A model generated the notes under the pieces. The model searched no databases, was not told where the DNA came from, and saw only the letters and a program-made list of their open reading frames with translations. Positions 50,630-58,281 of a DNA stretch of 64,000 nucleotides are shown piece by piece. Source of the stretch: Anaeromyxobacter soli. GTDB taxonomy: Bacteria > Myxococcota > Myxococcia > Myxococcales > Anaeromyxobacteraceae. The position numbers and the translations under genes were made by a program. The stretch covers positions 51,289 to 115,288 of the forward strand of contig NZ_JAKZLF010000012.1 in assembly GCF_022808855.1 (NCBI RefSeq). Reading direction: 5' to 3'. Position 1 is the first letter of the stretch, and every line of letters begins with the position of its first letter.

Positions 50630-51499
50630 ATGCAGGTCGCGACGGTCACTACGTCTGATCGGTCGCTCCTCGGGGCAGTGCGCGGCACGCTTGCGACCGC
50701 CGAGGATGCGTTTCTGTGCGTCGCGTTCGTCCAGGAGAAGGGCGTTCACCTCGTCGAAAAGGAGCTCGAAGCGCTTCGCAAGCGACGGGGCCGCGCCAGA
50801 CTTCTCGTGACGACCACGTTCCAGACGACCTCGGCGCCGGCGCTCGGGATGGCGGCACGACTCGGCCTCGAGGTACGCGTCCTGAACCCTGGCTCCGGCT
50901 CGACGTTTCACCCCAAGCTATACCTCGGCCGGAACGGCGCCCGCGCACGCGCCGTCATCGGCTCCGCTAACCTGACCGGCGGCCTCGCGACGAACCTGGA
51001 GGCGGCGGTGGCGCTTGATGGCGAGCGTAAGGACGAGCCACTCTCGCGGGCGTGGGAGTGGGTTGAATCGCTCTGGACCGACACGCGGGTTCACGCCTGG
51101 TACCCCGGCAACGGCGTCGCCGAGCCCGCCGGCGAGGAGCTCGACCCCGAGCTGTACGCCGCCATCCGCGCCGAGTGGCTACGGAACCCCCTGTTCCACA
51201 CACTCGGGCCGCATCGCAGACGAAACCTCGTGACGGACGTCACGCCGAGCGTCGTCTACGTCGAGACGGCGCGGTCGCGGAGCGAGCGTGGCGGCGCAGC
51301 CGAGATCCCCGCGTGGATGTTCAATCTCGCGTGGGACCAGCTGAGAACGCATGGGATCCTCACGAACCGCACGCTGCTGAAGGACTTTCGCGTCCACCGT
51401 TCGAGCGCAGTCTGCGCCATCCTCGCACGATTACCGGGTGTCGACGCGGACGCGGGCAGGTACATCACGCTCCGGTGGAAAGGCCGCGAGGTGGCATGA
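50630..51499 (+). CDS. PLD-family nuclease-like protein
   Basis: 289 aa from the ATG at 50630. One phospholipase-D-type site is visible: FHPKLYLGRNGARARAVIGS then ANLTGG, i.e. H-x-K followed by GSxN. This is the half-site found in PLD nucleases of restriction systems, which usually dimerise to form one active centre. The C-terminal part (AWMFNLAWDQLRTHGILTNR) is probably for DNA or partner binding. DISARM also uses a PLD protein (DrmC), but this gene is over 20 kb from the helicases and coupled to an HNH gene instead. Confidence 0.8.
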   Translation: MQVATVTTSDRSLLGAVRGTLATAEDAFLCVAFVQEKGVHLVEKELEALRKRRGRARLLVTTTFQTTSAPALGMAARLGLEVRVLNPGSGSTFHPKLYLGRNGARARAVIGSANLTGGLATNLEAAVALDGERKDEPLSRAWEWVESLWTDTRVHAWYPGNGVAEPAGEELDPELYAAIRAEWLRNPLFHTLGPHRRRNLVTDVTPSVVYVETARSRSERGGAAEIPAWMFNLAWDQLRTHGILTNRTLLKDFRVHRSSAVCAILARLPGVDADAGRYITLRWKGREVA

Positions 51500-51504
51500 G
51501 GTAC

Positions 51505-52449
51505 TTATGACGAGACCCGATTCCGGCCCGACCGCTTCGATTCGTACAGCTTCTCGTCGGCAGCCTTCATGAGCTGTTGTGGGGTCTTCATCTCCGGACC
51601 GAGCTCGGCGACGCCGAGCGAGATCGTCACCGGAATCACCGCACCGTCGAAGCTGAATCGGTGCCGCTCGACCGCCGTGCGAAACTTCTCGGCAACCGTG
51701 GCGGCGCCCTCGCGTGTTGCCTCCGGCAGGACGAGGGCGAACTCTTCGCCTCCGTACCGGGCGAAGCACTCCTCGGCGCGAACCTGGGCACGGATCATCG
51801 CGCCGAGTTCCCGGAGGACCTCGTCGCCGGCAAGGTGACTGTGTGTGTCATTGATCTTCTTGAAGTGGTCGATGTCGAACATCACGAGCGACAGCGGACG
51901 GCCATGGCGGTGCGCGCGGACGATCTCGCGCTCGAGCGTCTCCAGGAGGAAGCGCTTCGTGGACGCCTGTGTCAGGGCGTCGGTCACCATGAGGGTGTAG
52001 ATCTCCTCGTGGTACTGCGCCTCGACGTCGCCGCCCGCGAAGTACTTGAAGATGGCGGGACCCACCTTGAAGCGGTCCCCACCGCGGAGCGTCTGCTCGG
52101 AGACGAGTCGATCGTTCAGGAACGTCCCGTTGGTCGAACGCAGGTCCACGAGCGCGTGGTCGCGCCCCCGCGGCTCGATTCGGACGTGCAACCGCGACAC
52201 GCTCGTCTCGTCGACGACGATGGTCGCGCCTGTACCACGCCCGATAGTCACGGCCTCTTCCCAGCCCAACGCCCACTTCCGGCCAAGGTGGCTCCGATCG
52301 TGGGAGTGGATGAGCACGATGCAAGCGCCCGCAGGCCGAGCCTTCTCACCAATGAGCGAGAGCCGCGTGAGGCGCGTTCGGTTGGAGGACGCGGCTGCCG
52401 CCGTTTCATCCTTCACTAGCACGAGCTGCTTCCGGTCTCCCTCGTCCAT
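51505..52449 (-). CDS. FHA-GGDEF diguanylate cyclase
   Basis: 314 aa from the ATG at 52449. The N-terminal FHA domain has VTIGRGTGATIVVDETSVSR and then LHVRIEP, STNGTFLND, i.e. the phosphothreonine-binding core (GR...S.H...NG). The C-terminal GGDEF domain has SLVMFDIDHFKKINDTHSHL and the active-site RYGGEEFALVLPE (GGEEF is active). It should make c-di-GMP in response to a phosphorylated partner. The only kinase in the window is the kinase-VirB10 protein, an attractive but unproven partner. It is divergent from the VirD4 gene across a 98-bp regulatory gap. Confidence 0.92.
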   Translation of the reverse strand: MDEGDRKQLVLVKDETAAAASSNRTRLTRLSLIGEKARPAGACIVLIHSHDRSHLGRKWALGWEEAVTIGRGTGATIVVDETSVSRLHVRIEPRGRDHALVDLRSTNGTFLNDRLVSEQTLRGGDRFKVGPAIFKYFAGGDVEAQYHEEIYTLMVTDALTQASTKRFLLETLEREIVRAHRHGRPLSLVMFDIDHFKKINDTHSHLAGDEVLRELGAMIRAQVRAEECFARYGGEEFALVLPEATREGAATVAEKFRTAVERHRFSFDGAVIPVTISLGVAELGPEMKTPQQLMKAADEKLYESKRSGRNRVSS

Positions 52450-52478
52450 CGCTCCCTCGCGCGCGGGTCTGACGCATC

Positions 52479-52518
52479 TTAGCATCTAGTTGTCATCCGT
52501 GTGGCGGCTGGGTATGGT
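52479..52518 (+). promoter_or_regulatory. Promoter of the coupling-protein operon with upstream motif
   Basis: -35 TTGTCA (52490-52495) and -10 TATGGT (52513-52518) have the ideal 17-bp spacing, 30 bp before the ATG at 52548. Immediately upstream, TTAGCATCTAG (52479-52489) is a variant of the palindrome TTAG-ATG-CTAA at 44410-44420, so a shared regulator may bind there. It would also control the divergent FHA-GGDEF gene. Confidence 0.5.
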
Positions 52519-52547
52519 TGCGTCCCGCGCTCCCCAGCGCAGGGCGC

Positions 52548-54434
52548 ATGCCGCCGGACAGACCTACAGCACCGTTCCCTCTCGTCCTCCGGCTGGGCGT
52601 AGCCGTCCTTGCCTGCGTAGCGCTCGCGGAGGCGCTCTACCGGTTGCAGGGAGATGGGTTCGTCGGGGCCGGTCCTGGCGGACGTGTGATCGCATTCGCC
52701 GCCGCCCCCGTAATCCGGCGGTACGAGCCGATCCGCGCGTGGATCGTCGCGCACCCGAGGCTCGCCGTTTTCACGGCGATCGCAACCGCCACGGTTCTGA
52801 CTCTCCTTGCACGTCAACTGCTGCTGTTCTGGCGAAACGAGGTGGTCGCGCGCATCGCAGGAACGCACTTCGAGCCCACAAGCCTCGAGCTCCCGTCCGC
52901 CGAATTCGACCTCGTGAACGAGTTGCGCGCGCGCCCACCGGGAACGACCTTCGTCGGCAAGTCACCTCGACGGCACTGGGGACGCTGGCGTTGGACGCCC
53001 GTCTACCTGACAGAGCAGCAACGCGATTCGCACCGGCACGTCATCGGAAAGACGGGAAGCGGCAAGAGCCACGGCGTCATCTGGCCGCAGGTGCTGCAGG
53101 ACGTTCTCGCAGGTAAGGGCTGCGTCGTGATGTCCGGGAAGGGCAGCGACGAGGAGATCGCGATCATCAAGGCGATCGCGAGCGCGGCGGGGCGGGAGCA
53201 GGACCTACGCGTGTTCGCGCTCCCGGCCTGGAACCAGCCGCACCTGTTCACGCATTCGTACAACATGGTGCACGTCGAGCCCCGGACACCCGACGACCCC
53301 GGAGGCGACCCGGTGGTCACCGCCGAGCGCGTCTTCTCCGTCCTGCCGCTGGGCGACAACGCCTACTACAACACCCAGGCGCAGATCTTCTTCACGAACC
53401 TGTGCACGCTGCTGCACGGCATGGTCGATCGCGAAGGGCGCGGCCTTCCCTTCACGATCCGCGACATCGGCGTCTGCCTCAAGGGCGTGGGCGACGACGG
53501 CTGCTGGAACCGGGCGCTCTCGTGGTGCCTCGAAACCTCGAAGGAGCGCAGCGCTGCGAAGGAGATCAAGTCGCACATCGTTCGGCTCGGGCGCGACATC
53601 CACAAGGCGCTCTCGGGGCTGGTGGGTGTCGTAGACAAGTTCCAGGCGTCGCAGGTGAACGCGTACGACCCCGACATCGTAATGCGGGATGTCCTCGAGA
53701 AGGACCAGATCGTCTACATCCAGCTCCCCTCTAACCTCTTCAAGCTGCAGGCGCCCGCGCTCGGCAAGGTGTTCCTCATCGACGTTCAGCAGCAGGGCTC
53801 GCTGCGCCAGGTGCACCGCACGACCCGCAACCAGCGGGCGTTCAGCGTGGTCGTCGACGAGTTCGCTCGCTTCGCTGACAAGTCCGTGGTCGACAGCCTC
53901 AACCAGCTCCGCGACGCGCACGTTCAGTTCACGCTCGCGCACCAGAGCGTCGCGGATCTCGAGATCGTGAGCCGCGAGTTCGCCACGGCCGTTTGGGACA
54001 ACACGCGCTGCAAGGACATCCTCAAGCAGGACAACCCCGCCCTCTGCGAGCTCGTGAGCAAGTCGATCGGGACCGTGCAGGAGGTGCAGAAGACGGTGCG
54101 AACGGAGAAGGGCCCACTTCTGACCGCGCTCGCGACGCGAGAAGCGTCCACGCGCCTCGTGGAGTCGTACAAGCTCCACCCGAACGCCATCAAGAATCTC
54201 GCCCGCGCAGGCCAGGGGTACGTCTTCACCGACGAGGGGCTTCGGCCAGTCTGTTACGGGATGCTCCCGGAGAACTTCCGCGCCACCTACTCGCTCGCGC
54301 GCAAGGATCAGTCGGGCGCGCGTGGTCTCAAGCTGTACGAGAGGTTCGTGCTCGGGTCCGCGGAGGTCCGTCTCGAGGATGAATCTGCCCCCTCGGGCGT
54401 CGGCACGCTGGCTGTGAACGGGAGGGCGACATGA
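52548..54434 (+). CDS. virD4: VirD4/TraG-type coupling ATPase
   Basis: 628 aa from the ATG at 52548. Two N-terminal transmembrane helices (PLVLRLGVAVLACVALAEAL and LAVFTAIATATVLTLLARQL), then an ATPase domain with Walker A RHVIGKTGSGKSHG near 165 and Walker B SVVVDEFARFAD near 433. This is the inner-membrane receptor that recruits DNA substrate to the VirB channel. It is not next to the virB genes but 8 kb away, as first gene of an operon with a primase (ATGA overlap). A relaxase gene, often adjacent, is missing. Confidence 0.93.
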   Translation: MPPDRPTAPFPLVLRLGVAVLACVALAEALYRLQGDGFVGAGPGGRVIAFAAAPVIRRYEPIRAWIVAHPRLAVFTAIATATVLTLLARQLLLFWRNEVVARIAGTHFEPTSLELPSAEFDLVNELRARPPGTTFVGKSPRRHWGRWRWTPVYLTEQQRDSHRHVIGKTGSGKSHGVIWPQVLQDVLAGKGCVVMSGKGSDEEIAIIKAIASAAGREQDLRVFALPAWNQPHLFTHSYNMVHVEPRTPDDPGGDPVVTAERVFSVLPLGDNAYYNTQAQIFFTNLCTLLHGMVDREGRGLPFTIRDIGVCLKGVGDDGCWNRALSWCLETSKERSAAKEIKSHIVRLGRDIHKALSGLVGVVDKFQASQVNAYDPDIVMRDVLEKDQIVYIQLPSNLFKLQAPALGKVFLIDVQQQGSLRQVHRTTRNQRAFSVVVDEFARFADKSVVDSLNQLRDAHVQFTLAHQSVADLEIVSREFATAVWDNTRCKDILKQDNPALCELVSKSIGTVQEVQKTVRTEKGPLLTALATREASTRLVESYKLHPNAIKNLARAGQGYVFTDEGLRPVCYGMLPENFRATYSLARKDQSGARGLKLYERFVLGSAEVRLEDESAPSGVGTLAVNGRAT

Positions 54435-55738
54435 TCGCCGAGTCGGTCATCGACGATATCCGGGCACGGCTGGACGCGGTGGCCGTGATCGGTCGCCACA
54501 CCAAGCTGCGCAAGAGCGGCTCGAGCTTCGTTGGAGCATGCCCGTTCCACGCTGAGAAGAACCCGAGCTTCCGCGTGTATGCGGAGAAGAAGCGTTTCCG
54601 CTGCTACGGGTGCGGGGCACACGGCGACGTCTTCGAGTTCCTCCAGAAGCTGCACGGGAAGGAGTTCCCGGTCGTCGTTCGGGAGCTCGCCGTCGAGGTG
54701 GGCATCGCGGTGCCCGAGAGGAAGGCGCCCGCGCACCTCGAGTCTCTTCGTCAAGAGAAGGCGGGCGCGCTCGCCGCATGCGAGGCCTCGGCGACGCACT
54801 GGATCGCGCACCTGTGGGCTGCCGCAGGCGACGACGCCCGCCGTCACCTGAATGCTCGCGGCGTGAACGAGGCTACCGCGCGCGAGTTCAGACTCGGTGC
54901 GGCCGTGAAGGAGTGGCACGACCTGCATCGCGCCGTCGCCGGCAAGAACGGGCTATCGAACGCGGACCTCGACCGGGCAGGCCTCGTGCTCGACAAGGGG
55001 AAGGGCGTTTACGACCGATTCCGCGACCGGCTCATCTTCCCTGTGACAGATCTCGAGGGCCGCGTGATCGGGTTCGGTGGCCGAGCGCTCGGGCATGAGC
55101 CCGGGCCGAAGTACATCAACTCGCCCGAGACCCTCCTCTACAAGAAGTGCCGCGTCCTGTACGGCATCTCTCAGGCGAAGGACGCGATCCGCAAGGCAGG
55201 CGTGGCGATCCTCGTCGAGGGGTACTTTGACGTGCTGCTGCCGCACCAGGCCGGCATCCGGAACGTCGTGGGCGTATGCGGGACCGCGCTCACGCCGGAG
55301 CAACTCGAGCTGCTGAAGCGGTGCGACTGCCGCGAGCTCGTCATCCTCTTCGACGGCGACGCAGCGGGCAGCAGAGCGCCACCCCAGGTCGCGGCCGCGA
55401 TCTTCCAGGCTGGGCTCTCGGCGCGCGTGGCACGACTTTCTGGTGATCCCGACGAGTACGTGCGCGCCCACGGACGCGCCGGATTCGAGGCGCTCATCGC
55501 CGCGGCGCCGGCGCTCACCGAGTACCTCATCGACCAGGCCATCCAGCGGCATACAGGCAGCGCGGCGGCCACCCACGCGTCGGTCGAGCAGAAGATCGCC
55601 ATAGTCCGGATACTGACGCCGCATGCCTTCGCGCTGCCCGAAGGGCTCGCGCGCTCGGCGTTCGAGCGTCGGATCGCGCAGCGCCTGGCGCTGGACGTCG
55701 GCGCGCTTCGGGCGGAGGTGCAGCGGCTCGCGAGGTGA
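54431..55738 (+). CDS. DnaG-type primase, short form
   Basis: 435 aa. N-terminal CHC2 zinc finger: ACPFHAEKNPSFRVY then FRCYGCGAHGDVFEFLQ. Then the RNA-polymerase core and TOPRIM fold (ILVEGYFDVLLPHQAGIRNV; ELVILFDGDAAGSRA). Chromosomal DnaG is ~600 aa because of a C-terminal DnaB-binding domain; here it is largely missing, with ~100 residues after TOPRIM. This suggests an element-borne primase that primes the transferred strand in the recipient. Its ATG overlaps the VirD4 stop. Confidence 0.92.
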   Translation: MIAESVIDDIRARLDAVAVIGRHTKLRKSGSSFVGACPFHAEKNPSFRVYAEKKRFRCYGCGAHGDVFEFLQKLHGKEFPVVVRELAVEVGIAVPERKAPAHLESLRQEKAGALAACEASATHWIAHLWAAAGDDARRHLNARGVNEATAREFRLGAAVKEWHDLHRAVAGKNGLSNADLDRAGLVLDKGKGVYDRFRDRLIFPVTDLEGRVIGFGGRALGHEPGPKYINSPETLLYKKCRVLYGISQAKDAIRKAGVAILVEGYFDVLLPHQAGIRNVVGVCGTALTPEQLELLKRCDCRELVILFDGDAAGSRAPPQVAAAIFQAGLSARVARLSGDPDEYVRAHGRAGFEALIAAAPALTEYLIDQAIQRHTGSAAATHASVEQKIAIVRILTPHAFALPEGLARSAFERRIAQRLALDVGALRAEVQRLAR

Positions 55739-55814
55739 AGGGCATCCCCCTCGCTGCGGCCGGGTCGCCGCGCAGGAACCGTAGCGCGCGCAGGATGCGC
55801 TCGAAGGAGACGAT

Positions 55815-56357
55815 GTGACCACTGCCCACCGCCCGCTTCTCGCTCCCGGGATCATCGAGCGCAAGATCCTCGTCCTCCGGCGCCACCGGGTCATCCTCGA
55901 CGAGCAGCTCGCGCCCTTGTACGGGGTCGAGGTGAAGGTCCTGAACCAGGCGGTGAAGCGCAACCGGGAGCGCTTCCCCGAGGACTTCATGTTCCAGCTC
56001 ACCGCGGAGGAGACCGCCCTTCTAAGGTCACAAAATGTGACCTTAGACGCTGGCCACGGCCGCGGCGCCCATCGGAAGTACCGGCCCTACGCCTTCACCG
56101 AGCAGGGCGTCGCCATGCTGTCCAGCGTCCTCCGCAGCCCTCGCGCGGTGCAGGTGAACATCGAGATCATGAGGGCCTTCGTGCGCCTCCGGCGGATGCT
56201 CCAGGAGAACGCGGACCTCGCCCGGAAGCTCGCGGCGCTGGAGAAGAAGTACGACGCGCAGTTCAAAGTCGTGTTCGACGCCATTCGGGAGCTCATGGAG
56301 CCGCCGGTCCAGGCCTCTCGGCCGATCGGGTTCACGAAGAAGTCGGAGCCGTCATGA
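55815..56357 (+). CDS. ORF6N-domain DNA-binding protein
   Basis: 180 aa, GTG start at 55815 with GAAGGAG 5 bp upstream. The ORF6N (KilA-N-like) domain is clear: [20 protein letters not shown], then [20 protein letters not shown] and [12 protein letters not shown]-terminal coiled-coil helix follows ([20 protein letters not shown]). ORF6N proteins are found on phages and mobile elements and probably regulate or bind DNA. It is convergent with the lytic transglycosylase gene. Confidence 0.88.
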   Translation: MTTAHRPLLAPGIIERKILVLRRHRVILDEQLAPLYGVEVKVLNQAVKRNRERFPEDFMFQLTAEETALLRSQNVTLDAGHGRGAHRKYRPYAFTEQGVAMLSSVLRSPRAVQVNIEIMRAFVRLRRMLQENADLARKLAALEKKYDAQFKVVFDAIRELMEPPVQASRPIGFTKKSEPS

Positions 56358-56378
56358 CAGCGCACAGCATTCAGCCGA

Positions 56379-56394
56379 ACTCGCCCCTGCGAGT
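56379..56394. terminator. Hairpin between convergent genes
   Basis: ACTCGC-CCCT-GCGAGT forms a perfect 6-bp stem with a 4-nt loop between the ORF6N gene stop (56357) and the stop of the minus-strand transglycosylase gene (56398). There is no U-tract, so it would be a weak or bidirectional terminator. Confidence 0.4.
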
Positions 56395-56397
56395 CGC

Positions 56398-56895
56398 TCA
56401 CCGGGCACCTCGTGCATCCTCGGGCACGACGTGCAGCTTCCCGCCAGCGTACCGTGCGTACGACTCCAGCACCGCCCTCACGTACCCTGGCGTCTCTCCG
56501 TTCTGTGGGATGGGGGCGAACAGCTCTCGCGGGCGAGCGTTGTATGCCGTGAGGGCGCTGATCACGTCGCCCCGGTAGTGCCGGAGCAGGACCGCGAGCA
56601 GCCGTACGCCGCCGAGGATGTTCTTCGCCGGGTCGAACAGCTCCTCGCGAGATACACCGACCTTCGCCGCCGTCGCGGGGAGGAGTTGCATGAGGCCGAG
56701 TGCTCCCGCTCGGGAGACGGCGCGCGGGTTCCATGAGCTCTCCCGCATGATGACCGCCTTCACCAGCGCGGCGGGGACATAATGCACGTCGTGCACGTCC
56801 TCGATCGCTGCGGCGATCTCGCGGTCGTACCGCGTGTCCGGCGGCGCTGAGCTTGCGACGACCAGCGCGAGCGTAAGTACTTCGAACTCGAGCAT
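56398..56895 (-). CDS. virB1: Lytic transglycosylase, VirB1-like
   Basis: 165 aa. A short N-terminal hydrophobic segment (VLTLALVVASSAP) probably exports it. The SLT domain is complete: catalytic Glu in VIMRESSWNPRAVSRAG, GALGLMQLLPATAAKVGV, ILGGVRLLAVLL and ALTAYNA. Such enzymes open peptidoglycan to let a T4SS span the wall. It lies on the opposite strand to the virB operon, 24 bp downstream of the SSB gene, in a small minus-strand operon. Confidence 0.88.
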   Translation of the reverse strand: MLEFEVLTLALVVASSAPPDTRYDREIAAAIEDVHDVHYVPAALVKAVIMRESSWNPRAVSRAGALGLMQLLPATAAKVGVSREELFDPAKNILGGVRLLAVLLRHYRGDVISALTAYNARPRELFAPIPQNGETPGYVRAVLESYARYAGGKLHVVPEDARGAR

Positions 56896-56919
56896 CTCCG
56901 AGATGCCTCGCGAGCCCTG

Positions 56920-57411
56920 CTACGGGATCCGCTCGAGTTCATCGAGATCGGGTGGCGGCGTCGGCGGAGGTACGTCGTCGGCCGCTAGCAGCGGTTCGTC
57001 GGCAGCGGCGGCGATCGCCTCGGAGGATGCCGCGAGTTCGGGGCGCGCCAGCGATGACGGCGCATGGTGGGGGCCGTGATGCTCGCCGCCACCGAGGAAC
57101 TGGACGAGCTCGGCGACGACCTTCACACGCTGCCGGTCCTGTCCGCTCTGCTTGTCCTTCCAGCGGTCCGTCTTGAGCCGACCGGCCACGTAGACCTGGC
57201 GCCCCTTTGCGAGGTACTGCCGGCAGAGTTCGCCGTGCCGCCCCCACACCTCGATGTCGTGCCACTCGCGTTCCTCCGTGCGGTGGCCGGTTCGCTTGTC
57301 GATCCAGCTGCGGGAGGTTGCAAGACGAAGGATCGCGACGGTCTGGCCGCCGGCCTGTCGCATCTCGGGATCTCGGCCGAGGTTTCCGACGAGGATGACC
57401 TTGTTCACCAT
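56920..57411 (-). CDS. ssb: Single-stranded DNA-binding protein
   Basis: 163 aa. OB-fold of ~110 residues: NKVILVGNLGRDPEMR, REWHDIEVWGRHGELCRQYL, AKGRQVYVAGRLKTDRW. The linker is Pro/Ala-rich and the tail is acidic but ends DELERIP rather than the usual DDDIPF, so recruitment of host repair proteins may be changed. Element SSBs protect the transferred strand on entry. It is read with the transglycosylase gene downstream and a small membrane protein gene upstream. Confidence 0.93.
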   Translation of the reverse strand: MVNKVILVGNLGRDPEMRQAGGQTVAILRLATSRSWIDKRTGHRTEEREWHDIEVWGRHGELCRQYLAKGRQVYVAGRLKTDRWKDKQSGQDRQRVKVVAELVQFLGGGEHHGPHHAPSSLARPELAASSEAIAAAADEPLLAADDVPPPTPPPDLDELERIP

Positions 57412-57482
57412 GCGGCGCCCTCCAGTTCATCCGATTGCCGCAACAGCGAGCGGTACTCGCGTGTCCGATCCGCGACCGTCCT

Positions 57483-57686
57483 TCATCGCACCGCACGGCT
57501 GGCGATAGGCGGAGGCGTCGCCCCCACCCCGGTGGCGGCCCCGCGTTGGGGCACGTTCCTCGGCGTTGGGTGCACCAGCTCGAGGAGCAGGAGGCCGAGA
57601 ATGAACAAGAGGAGCCCGAGCAGCAGACGGCGCGGAAGACGGAGCAGCACCCCGACCACGCCAAACATGCTCTGGAACAGGAACAC
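57483..57686 (-). CDS. Small single-pass membrane protein
   Basis: 67 aa, GTG start at 57686 with GGAGGGG 4 bp upstream. The core is one strongly hydrophobic helix (RRLLLGLLLFILGLLLLELV), with a basic segment just before it (inside-positive) and an extra-membrane Pro/Ala-rich C-terminus. No family is recognised. It is the first gene of the minus-strand set with ssb and the transglycosylase. A function in membrane anchoring or entry exclusion would be guesswork. Confidence 0.5.
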   Translation of the reverse strand: MFLFQSMFGVVGVLLRLPRRLLLGLLLFILGLLLLELVHPTPRNVPQRGAATGVGATPPPIASRAVR

Positions 57687-57727
57687 GCGACCCCTCCGTC
57701 TCAGGGTGAGTTCGCCATGTTCGCCAT

Positions 57728-57748
57728 CTAGATGTCAAGAGGATGCTA
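57728..57748 (-). promoter_or_regulatory. Regulatory motif before the small-membrane-protein/ssb operon
   Basis: CTAGATGTCAA (57728-57738) and GATGCTA (57742-57748) resemble the palindrome at 44408-44422. On the minus strand the first contains TTGACA (57738-57733), a perfect -35 hexamer, about 47 bp before the GTG at 57686, but a matching -10 is not visible. Confidence 0.35.
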
Positions 57749-57837
57749 CGTGGCGACACCGCTGGGGGCCCCGTCGCGGGAGAGCACCGAGATCGCGTGG
57801 ATCTCGTGCACGAACGAACCCCCTCGCGACGAGCCGC

Positions 57838-58035
57838 CTACTTCGCCGACTGGACCTGCCGGGCCAACTCGCGCAGCTTGGCTATGGCCGCGCGCATCTC
57901 GGCGTCATGGCAGGTGGGGCAGCCGCCAGCACCATAAGACTCCACCGCTCGGAGCCGTTCCTCGAGGACTGAGACGGCGTACTCCACGGTCTGCCGGTCG
58001 AGCGGGGGCGGAGGAGGACGAGTCGTTCGCCGCAT
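57838..58035 (-). CDS. Small helical protein with a CxxC motif
   Basis: 65 aa from the ATG at 58035. Proline-rich start (TTRPPPPPLDRQTVEYAVSV), then LEERLRAVESYGAGG, a CPTCHDAE segment and a C-terminal helix (MRAAIAKLRELARQVQSAK). The CxxC with a nearby His could bind a metal. No family is recognised. The 246 bp between this gene and the Rad50-like gene holds no gene I can support. Confidence 0.5.
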   Translation of the reverse strand: MRRTTRPPPPPLDRQTVEYAVSVLEERLRAVESYGAGGCPTCHDAEMRAAIAKLRELARQVQSAK

Positions 58036-58281
58036 GCTGGGCGCAGTATCACGCGCCCTGAACGTCTGTCCAGCTCCACATCCAGCCTCGCCGTGTCGAG
58101 CCGACGGCGAGGTACTCACTTCACCTGGCATCGCAGGTGCGCGCCCAACACGGCCGCGGGGACCACGATGCGCGCAGGAGGACGTTCCTCCACCTCTTCG
58201 ACCCACCGCGCTGCATTCGTAAGGAAGCGCGCTGAGGCGCAGGTACCGCATTTCGCCGCCCGCTCATGAGTCGCCCATATC

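Noticed and set aside
50630..51499. PLD gene as the missing DrmC of the DISARM-like cluster
   Set aside because: It is more than 20 kb from the helicases, on the other strand, and coupled to its own HNH gene, so membership is not supported.
51577..52419. 280-codon plus-strand frame
   Set aside because: Antisense of the FHA-GGDEF gene.
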